Source: CAXWPM01 sp965206125 (GTDB lineage Bacteria; Acidobacteriota; Terriglobia; 20CM-2-55-15). From it: a stretch of DNA of 64,000 nucleotides. The stretch is from positions 558,001 to 622,000 of the forward strand of contig CBDBIN010000046.1 in the NCBI GenBank assembly GCA_965206125.1, written 5' to 3'. Below are positions 1-9,364 of the stretch, one piece after another. Below the pieces are notes generated by a model. The model was not told where the DNA came from. It did not search any database and was given only the letters and a program-made list of their open reading frames with translations. Each line of letters begins with the position of its first letter. Within the stretch, counting starts at the first letter, position 1. The translations under genes were made by a program, and so were the position numbers.

Positions 1-842
1 TACATCACCGCCAGGAAGGCTGGCGCGCCCTGATCGCGGACGCCCGTGGCCAGCGGCGTGAGGCCCATGGTCCACGATTGGTTTTCCTCGGGGTGCTCCT
101 GCTTGAGACGCTTGTCGATGACCTCCATTTCGGCGAGGGCATCCTCGAAGCTCCGGTCATCCCGGAGGCGCGCGACCGGCGTCAGGTACCGGGACGATCT
201 GTTCTGCTTTTCGGTATCCGAGAGGGAAAGCGGAGCCCAGACCTCCGAACCCATCGGGAAGTCGAAATCGGGCGGCGCGATACCCAGGACCGAGTAGGTT
301 TCTCCGTCGAGACGTATCGTCTGTCCGACGATCGCCGGGTCTCCACCGAAACGCCGGGTCCACAACCCATGTCCGAGGATCGCGCGGAACCGGTTGGCGC
401 GCTCTTCTTCCTCGGGCAGAAAGGCCCGGCCGCTGTCGAGGTCGACGCCGAGGATCTCGAAGAATCCGGGCGACACAAGCATTGCCTGGACCCGCTCCGG
501 CTCGTCCTGGCCCTCCAGGTTGACGCTCCAGGCATCGTAGGCCGCGATCTCCTGAAACATCTCCGACTGCTCGCGCCAGTCCAGGAAGTTGGCCGGAGCG
601 ACGCTGAACTGGTCGAATCCGAACAGGCTCTGTGGTGACTTCTCGGCCATCATCACCATTCGATCCACGTCTTCGATCGGGAACGGGCGGAACACCAGCG
701 CATCGATCACGCTGAAGATCGCCCCGTTTGCGCCCAACCCCAGCGCCAGCATCGTTACGATCATCGCAGCCACGAGCGGTTGCCGCGCGATCGACCGCAA
801 CGCGAAGCGGAAATCTTGTCCGAGAGAAATGTCCCGGACGAC
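1..842 (-). pseudogene. ADOP/MacB-type ABC transporter permease, N-terminal part (no start of its own, runs off left edge)
   Basis: The minus-strand frame is open to the left edge and reads like the start of an acidobacterial duplicated orphan permease (ADOP): QDFRFALRSIARQP, then a membrane helix with LALGLGANGAIFSVIDALVF, then the MacB-like periplasmic core (FSVAPANFLDWREQSEMF, GHGLWTRRFGGDPAIVGQ). Such proteins are FtsX-superfamily membrane proteins of export or tripartite-efflux type. No plausible start codon lies before the QDFRF segment. Instead the same frame runs upstream into a lamin-tail-domain segment, so the permease has been joined to foreign coding sequence at about 840. The C-terminal half lies outside the window. 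A separate decayed ADOP C-terminus is found at 4024-4423 on the other strand. I call it a fragment; a mis-assembly is possible. Confidence 0.7.
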
Positions 843-1056
843 AAGGAGATAGTCGTCCGGCTCGAGAGATACACCGCCGGGAAACGTAAAGCGGACCCCC
901 CCGTCAAAAAACCAGCCAGCAAGATCCACGGCATCCTCACCGCTGTTGTAGAGCTCGATGAACTCGGCATCACCGAGCCCGCGCGGGGGGTTGTAGAGCA
1001 TTTCATTGATCACGACGTCCAGGTCGCCGGCAAACGAATGCCGCAGGGACGCTGGT
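843..1056 (-). pseudogene. Lamin-tail-domain (LTD) fragment fused in frame to the permease fragment
   Basis: Minus-strand frame directly upstream of the permease fragment. It carries a recognisable LTD opening: VVINEMLYNPP, then AEFIELYNSGEDAVDLAGW, then FTFPGGVSLEPDDYLLVVRD. LTDs are immunoglobulin-like beta domains found in secreted bacterial surface proteins, often together with CotH. The domain breaks off after the VVRD strand, where permease sequence begins without a frame change. At its upstream end (about 1045-1060) the sequence changes orientation: the other strand from 1058 onward reads the end of another LTD. The fragment therefore looks like one end of the gene at 1058-4045, inverted and joined to an ADOP gene. 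Confidence 0.6.
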
Positions 1057-1057
1057 C

Positions 1058-4045
1058 GAGGATTTCGGATATTCCGATGGTGGCGGATGGCCTGAACGAG
1101 CGGACGGCCGCGGGGCCTCGCTGGAACGACTCGGGCCCGAGTCCGAACCGTGGTTTGCCGATTCCTGGGCGAGCAGCTTCACCCTGCTGGGATCGCCCGG
1201 GAAAGCTAACACCCGGCGCTCACTCGTCGCGCGAGTCGGCGGCACCGGCATCGAGACGTCACCCCCGGCCGGCCTCTCCGTAAACGAAGTTTCGGCTCCG
1301 GGGGACGGCACCGGCTGGGTGGAACTCTTCAATGACTGCTCCGGCGGCGGCGATGTGTCCGGTTTCGGGTTGAGCGATGACGCCGCCAATCCGCTCACGT
1401 ACGTGTTTTCGGATGGCTCGATCGTCGAGTGTGGCGGGTTCCTGTCGGTTGCCGAGCCCGAGCTTGGTTTCGCACTGCGGAGCGAAGCCACACTGATGCT
1501 CACCGATCCGACCGGCGCAGTGCTCGTGGACGGAAAATCGTACGGCATCGCGGTTCCCGCGCTGACAGCGGGTTCGTTCCCCGACGGTGAGGATGACTTT
1601 CAGCTCTTGTCCGCAGCGACACGAGGCGGCTCCAACCGCGCACCGCCGGATCGCGGTGTGAGGATCAACGAAATCATGTACCACCCGGCGGGTGATCCGA
1701 ACGAGGAGGAACTGGAATGGATCGAGCTCCACAATGCCGGGTCCACGCCCGTCGCCCTGACCAATTGGAGAGTCACGCGTGGATTCGAGTTCGAATTTCC
1801 TGGCGGCAGCGAAATCCAAGCCGGTGGGTACCTGGTAATAGCACGCGATCCTGCGGCAATCGAAACCCATTACAGCCTCGCGGGCGCTCTCGGACCCTTT
1901 GACGGTAGCTTGAGCAACGCCGACGAAACGATCCGCATCGAGGATGACCTCGGAAACATTGTCGATGAAATCCACTATGCCGACGATGGTCAATGGCCTC
2001 CTGAAGCCGATGGCGGAGGGCCGTCTCTCGAACTGACGAATCCCGCCGCTCCGAGGCGCAGCAACGGGCAAGCCTGGGCTGGGGGCGTCGACGATGGCAC
2101 GCCGGGAGCGGCCAACAGTCGATTCTCCGCTTCCGTCGCACCGGTCATTTCACGGGTGCGTCATTCGCCGCCGGTTCCCGGCGTCGATGAAGCGGTCACC
2201 GTCTCCGCCCGCGTCGAAGCAATAGCGGCGATGTCGCGAGTGCGACTCTTCTACAAGACGGCCGATCGGTCCACCTTCTCTGTCGTCCCCATGGCCGATG
2301 ATGGGACCTCCGGCGACGGTTCGGCCGGCGATTCTGTTTACGGGGCGTCTCTTCCGGGCCAGGCTCTCGGCACCGTCGTCGAGTTCTTTGTTCAAGCGGA
2401 GGATGCCGCGGCGAACGTCCGATTCCTTCCTGCGACGGCCCCGGCTGGGACCAACCTCTACCTTGTCGACGCGCCGCGACCGGGTCCCGCCGCGCCGCTG
2501 TACCGTCTGGTCATGACCCCGCGTGCACGCGCTGAACTCGAAACCCGCGACCCTCTCAGTGACGAGCTTCTCAACGCGACGTTCATCGCAGGGGATGCCA
2601 TTCACTATCGCGTCGGCGTGCGTCTTCGAGGCCAAAGCTCCCGATTTCTCGCAACCAGGAGCTATCGCATTCAGTTTACGGACGACGAGCCGTTCGAGGG
2701 TAGCCGGCGCCTCAACCTGAACGCCAACCAGCCAGCCCACCAGCATCTCGGAATGACTCTCTTCCGGGGTGCGGACGTACCCGCGCCGCTGACCCGCCCC
2801 GTGCGCTTCGCTTTTGGGATTGATCCGGCGCTGGTCTACGTCCGGATGGAGGCCATCGACGAGGACTTCCTGACACGTGTCTACACGAGGCCTGGCGGCG
2901 AAGGAGACGGGGACCTCTACCGAGGGGTCATAGATGGCGATTTCGACTACCGTGGCATCGATCCCGACGCGTACCGGGCGAGCTACCCGAAGCAGACGAA
3001 TGTGGAGGAGGACGACTGGACCGAATTGATCGACCTCACCAGGATACTGACCAATACTCCAGAGGCCAGCCTGACGACCGTCTTGCCGACGGTGATCGAC
3101 ATCGATCAATGGGTCCGCTTCTTCGCTGTCCACGCCTTGATCGGTACCCGGGAAAACGGTATCGCGGGTAACAGCGGAGATGACTACTTTCTCTACCGCC
3201 GACCATCCGACGGACTCTTCGTCTTGCTGCCGTGGGATCTCGACGACAGCTTCCGCCAGCCGACCACAACGCTCTTCCGGCCGTCCATTTTCCAGATTCG
3301 CCGTATCCTGACGCACCCGGACTACGCGACGGCTTTCTACCTCCACCTGGCGCGGTTGGGTCGCTCGCATTTCTCGCCCGAACGTGTCGCCGAACTCATT
3401 GATCGAGTGGGAGGCCTCTTCCCGGCCGCTGAGATCGACGCCGACCTGACCTTTGTGCGAGACCGTTGGACCTTCGTCGATTCGTGGATCAGCCTGGGCT
3501 TCCCGGCGGAACCGCCAACGGAGGTGATCGTCGCCGAGGGTGACGAATGGCGCTACCTGCGCGGCACCGCAGAGCCTTCGGGAGGAGATCTGGGTTGGAC
3601 GACGATCGATTTCGACGACACCTCGTGGGAGACGGGGCCGTCGGGCTTCGGCTACGGGGACTTTGACGACGCGACAGTCCTAGACGACATGTTCAATGCC
3701 TATACGAGTCTCTACGCCCGGCATAAGTTCAGCGTCGACGATCCGTCGGTTTTGCTCACGTTGGAGCTGGGAATCGACTACGACGACGGCTACATCGCTT
3801 TCTTAAACGGTGTCGAGATCGCCCGATCGAACGCCGGGCCGAACGGAACGTACCCGCCCTTTGATGCTGTAGCGACAGACCTTCGGGAAGCCGGAGAGCT
3901 CGACTTCACCTCGATCCTGAATGTCGCTTCGATCCTGCGAACCGGCGACAACGTTTTGGCCGTAGTGGGGTTCAATGCGGCAACCGACAGCTCGGATTTC
4001 AGCGTGATCCCTGAGCTTCGGTCCGTAGGCGGCGTAGCGCAATAA
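1058..4045 (+). CDS. Secreted lamin-tail-domain / CotH kinase-like surface protein, 5'-truncated
   Basis: A long plus-strand frame without a normal start: the first ATG is at 1319, but homology begins at once with the end of an LTD (FGYSDGGGWPERADGRGASLE at 1061-1123). Order of parts: LTD end, a second short LTD-like part (VNEVSAPGDGTGWVELFN), a full LTD (RINEIMYHPAGDPNEEELEW), an Ig-like linker, a CotH-type domain, and a C-terminal jelly-roll-like part (YARHKFSVDDP, FLNGVEIARSN). The CotH signature GNSGDDYFLYRR followed by LLPWDLDDSF is present; CotH proteins are atypical protein kinases in spores and are widespread in secreted proteins. The protein would act outside the cell; its signal peptide is missing with the 5' end. 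The last codons (SVGGVAQ) come from the ADOP remnant that follows, so the 3' end is also a junction. Confidence 0.75.
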   Translation, partial: EDFGYSDGGGWPERADGRGASLERLGPESEPWFADSWASSFTLLGSPGKANTRRSLVARVGGTGIETSPPAGLSVNEVSAPGDGTGWVELFNDCSGGGDVSGFGLSDDAANPLTYVFSDGSIVECGGFLSVAEPELGFALRSEATLMLTDPTGAVLVDGKSYGIAVPALTAGSFPDGEDDFQLLSAATRGGSNRAPPDRGVRINEIMYHPAGDPNEEELEWIELHNAGSTPVALTNWRVTRGFEFEFPGGSEIQAGGYLVIARDPAAIETHYSLAGALGPFDGSLSNADETIRIEDDLGNIVDEIHYADDGQWPPEADGGGPSLELTNPAAPRRSNGQAWAGGVDDGTPGAANSRFSASVAPVISRVRHSPPVPGVDEAVTVSARVEAIAAMSRVRLFYKTADRSTFSVVPMADDGTSGDGSAGDSVYGASLPGQALGTVVEFFVQAEDAAANVRFLPATAPAGTNLYLVDAPRPGPAAPLYRLVMTPRARAELETRDPLSDELLNATFIAGDAIHYRVGVRLRGQSSRFLATRSYRIQFTDDEPFEGSRRLNLNANQPAHQHLGMTLFRGADVPAPLTRPVRFAFGIDPALVYVRMEAIDEDFLTRVYTRPGGEGDGDLYRGVIDGDFDYRGIDPDAYRASYPKQTNVEEDDWTELIDLTRILTNTPEASLTTVLPTVIDIDQWVRFFAVHALIGTRENGIAGNSGDDYFLYRRPSDGLFVLLPWDLDDSFRQPTTTLFRPSIFQIRRILTHPDYATAFYLHLARLGRSHFSPERVAELIDRVGGLFPAAEIDADLTFVRDRWTFVDSWISLGFPAEPPTEVIVAEGDEWRYLRGTAEPSGGDLGWTTIDFDDTSWETGPSGFGYGDFDDATVLDDMFNAYTSLYARHKFSVDDPSVLLTLELGIDYDDGYIAFLNGVEIARSNAGPNGTYPPFDAVATDLREAGELDFTSILNVASILRTGDNVLAVVGFNAATDSSDFSVIPELRSVGGVAQ

Positions 4046-4423
4046 TCGTCGGTGCGGTCCTGGGATTCTCTGGAGGAATCGGGCTGTTGTTGGCGACGAT
4101 CGGGATCTTCGGGATGGTCTCCTACTACCTCGGAACGGGTTCACGAGATCGGCGTTCCCATGGCGCTGGGCGCCGGCTCGGTACGGAATCTGATCGTATG
4201 GCAGAGTCTGCGCATCACCCTCATCGGCCTGATGATGGGTCTCGGCTTAGCGGTCCTGGCCGGTCGCTTGCTCACCAACCTTCTCTACGGCGTCGCACCC
4301 ATCGACAAGGCGACCTACGCAGCGATCGCGCTGCTGCTGACGACGGTGAGCGTCGTTGCCAGCTAAATGCCGGCGCGGCGCGCGACGCGCGTCGACGCCA
4401 TGATCGCCCTCGGTAGCGACTGA
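4024..4423 (+). pseudogene. ADOP permease C-terminal remnant (frameshift plus stop)
   Basis: Begins right at the end of the LTD/CotH homology. One frame reads RSAIIVGAVLGFSGGIGLLL and LATIGIFGMVSYYL, then a frame change near 4130 leads to EIGVPMALGAGSVRNLIVWQ and the last transmembrane part (AVLAGRLLTNLLYGVAPIDK). An in-frame TAA at 4364-4366 interrupts the frame before the standard end PARRATRVDAMIAL. This is the typical last quarter of an FtsX/MacB-like ADOP permease with two lesions, so it is a dead fragment. It is on the opposite strand from the N-terminal fragment at the window start. Confidence 0.75.
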
Positions 4424-4490
4424 GCAGCCGCGCGGTGCGGGGCCAGCGTGCGGCGTCGCTCTATCGAATGCGTGCGGACCGGATCGAGTA

Positions 4491-5126
4491 CTACTTGCCG
4501 CAGCTCGTTTTAGCCGCCCCTCGGACGAGCGCACCGCGCTCACCGGGACTGAGCATCTTGGCGGCACTCGAGACGCACGAGACGTACTGGCCGTGGTTCT
4601 TCCACGACCCGCCACAGGGGCAGGCCTCGTGCAGCGCATCGACAAATTCCAGCGACGACAGCGCCGTGTCGCCTGTGTTGCCCACCAGGGTGGCCACTCC
4701 GCTGGAGCGATCGATCTCGTAAAGGCTGTCGTTGATCACGGCCACCAGCTCTTCGTCGCCGTCGAGGGCCAGGCCGATGCCATTGTTACTGATTCCGGTC
4801 GCACCGACGAACGATGCTATGCCGGTGGACAGATCGACGGTGTACAAGTCCACCCCGAAGACCGAGCTGCCATTCAGCAGGTAAAAAACGCCGTCAGCCA
4901 CGGTGCCACCGTAGTTGCGGGTGGCAATCCCGAGCCCGCTCCCGACTGGCGTCGCCTTTGCCGTGGCGGTGTCGATGGTTACCAGCGCACTGGTGCGGGC
5001 CTCCACTCCGTATAGCGTACCGTCGTCGGCGAAACCCATACCCGCCACGATGCGATCAGCGCCCGTCGTGACATCGACAATGATGCCCACGTCGTTCGTC
5101 ACGGCGCCGGTAGCCGGATCTACTAG
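4491..5126 (-). pseudogene. Propeller-like secreted protein with Cys-rich tail, N-terminus lost at IS21 junction
   Basis: The 212-codon minus-strand frame consists of repeats of the form 'VD..TG.A..VG' (for example YTVDLSTGIASFVGATG and YEIDRSSGVATLVGNTG), like the blades of a DUF4394/NHL-type beta-propeller. It ends in a distinctive cysteine tail (ACPCGGSWKNHGQYVSCV), a motif I associate with secreted proteins of Acidobacteriota and deltaproteobacteria; its role is not known to me. The frame continues beyond the first ATG (5102) to about 5126, where IS21 sequence starts, so the signal peptide and first blades are gone. Function of the intact protein is unknown. Confidence 0.6.
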
Positions 5127-6235
5127 CTGGAGAGGAAGCGCAGGTCGACTACGGGACCGGACCGATGGTCCGGGATCCGAAGACGGGCAAGTACCGACGG
5201 ACGCGGCTGTTCGTGATGACGTTGGGCTACAGCCGCAAATCGGTCCGGCTGCTGACGTTCAAGTCCAGTTCCCGCATCTGGGCCCAGTTGCACGAGACCG
5301 CGTTCCGCCGACTCGGCGGCACTCCCCGCCTCATCGTGCTGGATAACCTGCGCGAAGGCGTGATCGTCCCGGACCATTACGACCCCACCCTGAATCCGTT
5401 GTTTCGAGATGTCCTGACCCATTACGGCGTGGTGGCCATGCCATGCCGGGTGCGCGATCCAGACCGCAAAGGCAAAGTCGAATCCGGTGTCGGGCACGCC
5501 CAGAAGACCCCATTGAAGGGACAGCGCTTCGAGAGCCTCGACCAGGCCCAGGGGTATCTGGATCGATGGGAAGTCCGATGGGCCGACACCCGCATCCACG
5601 GCACGACCAAGCGGCAGGTGGCGGCCATGTTCGCCGAAGAGAAACCATCTCTTAAGCCGCTGCCGATCGAACCGTTTCGCTATTACCAATTCGGTGAACG
5701 TGTCGTCCATCTCGACGGTTGCGTCGAAGTCGAAGCCGCCTATTACAGTGTACCGCCGGGCTGGATCGGACGGGGTGTCAAGGTCCAGTGGGACACGCTT
5801 CACGTCCGGATCCTGGACCCAAACACCTATCAACTCCTCCGCGAGCATGTCCGCCAGAAGCGGGGTGGATACCGTGTCCGTGCTGAAGACAACCCGAAGA
5901 AAACCCCGTTAACGACGGTGCAACTGCTGGCCCGAGCCCGCCGCGCTGGCACCCACATCGGCACACTCTGTGACGCCATTCACCGCCGACAAGGGGAAGC
6001 TGCGGTCCGCCGCATCCTGGGTGTGCTCTCCCTGGCCAAGAAGTACGGTGTCTCCGCCGTGGAGGATGCTTCGGCTGCGGCACTGGAACTCCACGTCTAC
6101 GAGTATCGTTTCGTCCGCCGCTATCTGGAGCGGCGACCTCCACTCGCCCTGCGTCAGGTCGATCCTCTCATTCGCGAACTGACTCAGTATCGCGATCTCA
6201 TCAACCTCAAAATCCAGGAGCAGGAACACTCATGA
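5126..6235 (+). CDS. istA: IS21 transposase IstA, N-terminally truncated
   Basis: The frame opens with AGEEAQVDYGTGPMVRD at the element boundary, which is the start of the integrase-like catalytic core of IstA. The three acidic residues are visible: D in QVDYG, D in IVLDNLREG, and E in KGKVESGVGH. The C-terminal part has the usual IstA basic and zinc-like region without cysteines. The helix-turn-helix N-terminus (about 130 residues) is missing; the first ATG, 5165, is probably not a real start. The stop overlaps the istB start (ATGA at 6232-6235), as normal in IS21. Confidence 0.85.
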   Translation, partial: AGEEAQVDYGTGPMVRDPKTGKYRRTRLFVMTLGYSRKSVRLLTFKSSSRIWAQLHETAFRRLGGTPRLIVLDNLREGVIVPDHYDPTLNPLFRDVLTHYGVVAMPCRVRDPDRKGKVESGVGHAQKTPLKGQRFESLDQAQGYLDRWEVRWADTRIHGTTKRQVAAMFAEEKPSLKPLPIEPFRYYQFGERVVHLDGCVEVEAAYYSVPPGWIGRGVKVQWDTLHVRILDPNTYQLLREHVRQKRGGYRVRAEDNPKKTPLTTVQLLARARRAGTHIGTLCDAIHRRQGEAAVRRILGVLSLAKKYGVSAVEDASAAALELHVYEYRFVRRYLERRPPLALRQVDPLIRELTQYRDLINLKIQEQEHS

Positions 6236-6985
6236 ATCTGATCGAACTCCAGCGGGCTCTCCGACAACTCCGGCTCGGCGGCATTGCCGAGGTGTTGGAA
6301 ACACGCCTCCACCAGGCCCAGACCGAAGCCATGGCGCCGATCGACTTGGTCTCTCGTCTGGTCTCGGATGAACTGGACCGTCGCAGCATCCGGTTGTTGG
6401 AACGGCGTCGGAAACAGGCCCGGTTCCGCGATCCCCAGAAGACGCTCGACTCCTTCGACTTTACTTTCAACAAGAAGATGAATCGTAGTCTGGTCTTCGA
6501 CCTGGCGACGGGCGCCTTCATCTCCAGGCACGACGATGCCTTGTTTCTCGGTCCTCCTGGCACCGGCAAGAGTCATCTGGCTCAGGCCATCGGCTTGGCT
6601 GCGATTGAGCAGGGCTATCGGGTCGTCTACCGTGAAACTCATGCGCTTCTCGACGACATCGCCGAAGCCACCATTGACGGTACCCGAAAGGAGTGCATGG
6701 AAGCTTTGGCGACGGTCCCGCTGCTGATCATCGACGATCTGGGGATGCGGAAGCTTCCTCCCACTGCAGCAGAGGAACTCCTCGAGATCGTGATGCGACG
6801 CTATGAACGGACCAGTACGTTACTGACATCGAATCGACCCGTCCAAGACTGGGAAAACTACTGGGTGATAGCGCCGCCGTCACAGCCATGCTGGACCGGC
6901 TGCTCCATCACGGCCACATCCTCAAATGCGGCCCTCGGAGTTGGAGGACTAAAACGGGCTTGCCGAGTCCAGTCCCAAAGAGGTA
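6232..6985 (+). pseudogene. istB: IS21 helper ATPase IstB, frameshifted near the C-terminus
   Basis: AAA+ ATPase that guides IstA to target DNA. Walker A is LGPPGTGKSHLA and Walker B LLIIDDLGM; the N-terminal helical domain is intact. At about 6856 the sequence TGGGAAAACTAC appears to have lost one base. The original frame would continue KLLGDSAAVTAMLDRLLHHG and end at a stop at 6983-6985. The shifted frame runs to 7026 and gives an unrelated tail. The loss removes the conserved sensor/C-terminal part, so the product is probably inactive, unless the base is a sequencing error. Confidence 0.85.
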
Positions 6986-7027
6986 GAACAACACCGTCCC
7001 GGGCCATCCCCGTTGGCCGGTTTTGAA

Positions 7028-8287
7028 GTGACCACTGAGGCTGATGACACAACAAACGTTGAGAATGAAATCGATGATGTCAAGGGACTTGGCCGTGATA
7101 CGGCATTACTTGTAATTGCAATATTAGAGCGCCTGCCTGGATCGTTTACCAAAGAGGCCTTTCGCAACGAACTTGCCGACGAACTCCGAAACGGCTCTGA
7201 TTGGACCGGTCCGAATACGGGAATGCAATTCGCAAGATTTGAGAACTTGACAGTCCCTGAGGTCTATCAACTCACTGCGGACGGCCCTATACATATTTCT
7301 CGTGACGAGGAAATCCCATCCTGGAATAACTGGATCAATCGCTATGGAAGAGTACTCGGGCGGTTCGGCACACTCAGAATACTGTTCGTCCTGACGATCA
7401 TCACTGCCATCAGCATAACCACAACATGGATGGACATCGCGAAATGGTACAGGGGCACAATAAGAATCCATAGGACGACGGCGTTCTGGGCGCTCGCCGT
7501 TACGAATCTTGCGATTGTCGTTGGGGGCTACGTCGTTCTTGCCGAGACTGCCAGGATCTCGTGGGACGGAATTACGACCGCAATAATCGTAGCAATCTCG
7601 CCTGCTGCCTTGATCAAGAGCGTGTGGTTCGAGACTCCCGGAGGCACGAAGTTCGGACCAGGCGTCTATTATCATCGTCTCGTACGATGGGCGAAGGACC
7701 GATTCATGGTCAAGCATTCCAAGCTGGGAGGCCGATACGTAAACGTTATTGCATATTTCAATTCAAGAGACTTCCTCAAGGACCAGGTGGAAACGCTCTT
7801 TAATTACACGGAACCAGAACACAAGGCCTTACTGCAAAAAGAGCTGAATGAAGAACTTGAGGGGGCAACTTCCGTTATTGAACGCAAAAGGATTTGTGCC
7901 AGGCGACTCCTGAACTGGTACACCTGGGCTGACTTGGTTGAGCGTGGTTGTGTGCCACAGAGGTATACCGAGGAAGACCAGGTTCGGGATCCTGACTCAA
8001 CCATGAAGCAAGCAGTCCACTATTTACAGGATGCTCAAGTCGGATCGCAGCGTCTCGACCGTTATGTAAGAAGAAGATTAGCTGATTGTTCTGAGGACAC
8101 AAAACAGCACTACGAGAGATTAGTAGAAGACACTTTGGGAGAGCAGAGCAATCTGTACATGCGAGTTCATTTCCTCTACTTGACGCTGAGCGAACACATG
8201 GATACCGACGAGGATCGTGAAGCGCTGCTGGCCAGAACACAAGACACGACGGAAACCCAATCAAAAGGCCTATCGCAAGGGGCCTAG
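7028..8287 (+). CDS. Unknown protein with three predicted membrane segments, AT-richer than its surroundings
   Basis: A frame of about 420 codons that I do not recognise. It has a soluble N-terminal part (about 110 residues), then three hydrophobic stretches (around ILFVLTIITAISITTTW, FWALAVTNLAIVVGGYVV and TTAIIVAISPAALI), then a long charged C-terminal part rich in Glu, Arg and Lys that is probably helical. The 5' end lies inside the IS21 right terminus: the GTG at 7028 and TTG at 7013 are in IS sequence, and no ATG follows for about 60 codons. The native start may therefore have been replaced by the IS insertion. By eye the base composition is clearly lower in G+C than neighbouring genes, which suggests acquisition. 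No neighbour suggests a function. Confidence 0.55.
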   Translation: MTTEADDTTNVENEIDDVKGLGRDTALLVIAILERLPGSFTKEAFRNELADELRNGSDWTGPNTGMQFARFENLTVPEVYQLTADGPIHISRDEEIPSWNNWINRYGRVLGRFGTLRILFVLTIITAISITTTWMDIAKWYRGTIRIHRTTAFWALAVTNLAIVVGGYVVLAETARISWDGITTAIIVAISPAALIKSVWFETPGGTKFGPGVYYHRLVRWAKDRFMVKHSKLGGRYVNVIAYFNSRDFLKDQVETLFNYTEPEHKALLQKELNEELEGATSVIERKRICARRLLNWYTWADLVERGCVPQRYTEEDQVRDPDSTMKQAVHYLQDAQVGSQRLDRYVRRRLADCSEDTKQHYERLVEDTLGEQSNLYMRVHFLYLTLSEHMDTDEDREALLARTQDTTETQSKGLSQGA

Positions 8288-8562
8288 GTAGGTCGTCTTT
8301 GCCATTCAGCGAACCTTACTCTTCGGGGACGGTTCAGAATGGCAGGGTTCACAAATTCATCAGTACGCCTCCTGAAGCCAGTTAGGAAAACTCCTGCAAC
8401 CTCTCTCAATACTCCTCCAGGATTTCTTCCAGGATAGGTGATCTTAGCGACGCCGAACAACGTGATCATGTCCGGTCGTAGTCCTTATACTGTCGGCGTT
8501 CCGAGTGCTTCCGTCAGACGAAGCCATGACCACACCAAAATAGAAAGACAAGGAAAACAACA
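8288..8562. other. Intergenic stretch, nothing recognised
   Basis: Contains no convincing frame, repeat or RNA. Composition remains AT-richer than average up to about 8510 and then returns to the level of the following gene. AAGGAAA (8549-8555) before the ATG at 8563 may be the ribosome binding site of the channel gene. Confidence 0.4.
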
Positions 8563-9252
8563 ATGAGTGAACAAACTGAAGTCTGGACCGAAGGTGTTCA
8601 CACCGTCAGTAGGTTGGAGGCTTTCAGCGATGCCGTGTTTGCGTTCTCCGCCACGCTTCTCGTGGTGTCGTTGGAGGTGCCGAGCACATTCTCGGAGTTG
8701 GTAGAGGATCTCTACGGGTTTGTTGCCTTCGGCCTGAGTTTCGGTGCCCTGGTTTTGATCTGGGCCGGGCACAATTCCTTCTTCCGGCGCTACGGCCTTG
8801 AGGACAACATTACGATCCTGCTGAACGCCATCCTCCTGTTCGTGATCCTGTTCTTCGTCTATCCCTTGAAGTTCCTGTCTCAGGGCTTCGTCGGCTGGGT
8901 CCTGGGTTTGCGGCCACCCGGCGATGCGACCGCCCCTCTTTTGGCTGGTTCCGGAGAACTGGCGTCGCTTTTCATCCTGTATGGCCTCGGCTTCGTCACG
9001 ATATTTGCGTGCTTCGCGTTCCTTCATCTCCATGCGAAAAGGAAGCTGAATCTGTCGGGCCGCCGGCACTTTGATGCCCAGACCGCATTTCAGTATTACG
9101 CGATTTACGTGTTCGTCGGGTTGATCTCGGTTGGAGTCGCGTGGACCCGCGTCGGGATCGAATTCGGCCTGCCGGGCTTGATGTACGCTCTGCTGGGACC
9201 ATTGTGCGCCTGGCACGGAATCAAACGCGATCGCCGACGGGCGGCACTGTAG
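8563..9252 (+). CDS. TMEM175-family (DUF1211) potassium-channel-like membrane protein
   Basis: 229 residues with the family signature near the N-terminus, RLEAFSDAVFAF (the R..AFSD motif of helix 1), followed by five further hydrophobic helices. That gives the six-helix single-repeat form typical of bacteria, which assembles as a tetramer. Family knowledge: bacterial TMEM175 proteins are leak-type K+ channels with weak selectivity, with the pore lined by helix 1. The helix 3-4 region (NAILLFVILFFVYPLKFL) is well preserved, and the tail is basic (KRDRRRAAL). The gene stands alone; no transport partner is adjacent. Function in this organism is inferred only. Confidence 0.85.
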   Translation: MSEQTEVWTEGVHTVSRLEAFSDAVFAFSATLLVVSLEVPSTFSELVEDLYGFVAFGLSFGALVLIWAGHNSFFRRYGLEDNITILLNAILLFVILFFVYPLKFLSQGFVGWVLGLRPPGDATAPLLAGSGELASLFILYGLGFVTIFACFAFLHLHAKRKLNLSGRRHFDAQTAFQYYAIYVFVGLISVGVAWTRVGIEFGLPGLMYALLGPLCAWHGIKRDRRRAAL

Positions 9253-9364
9253 AGGGAAGGAGTCCAGAAAGTGGCAGGGTGGTCGATCCGCGCATGTTGA
9301 TTCAGCCGGTAGGCAATATGAACAGCGGGGAATCGTCCATCTACGCCACCATCGTGCCGATCAG

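Larger units (their letters stand above)
5126..7042 (+). mobile_element. IS21-family insertion sequence, left end deleted
   Basis: Contains istA (5'-truncated) and istB (frameshifted) in the usual order with a 4-bp overlap. The right end looks preserved: after istB the sequence GGCCGGTTTTGAAGTGACCA (7016-7035) resembles the conserved IS21 terminus. The left terminal repeat and roughly the first 130 codons of istA are absent, and the element abuts the truncated propeller gene at about 5126. It cannot be autonomous. Confidence 0.8.

Noticed and set aside
2150..3370. 406-codon open frame on the minus strand
   Set aside because: Antisense shadow of the CotH gene. The plus strand carries clear domain motifs, while this frame has no recognisable domain and unnatural composition.
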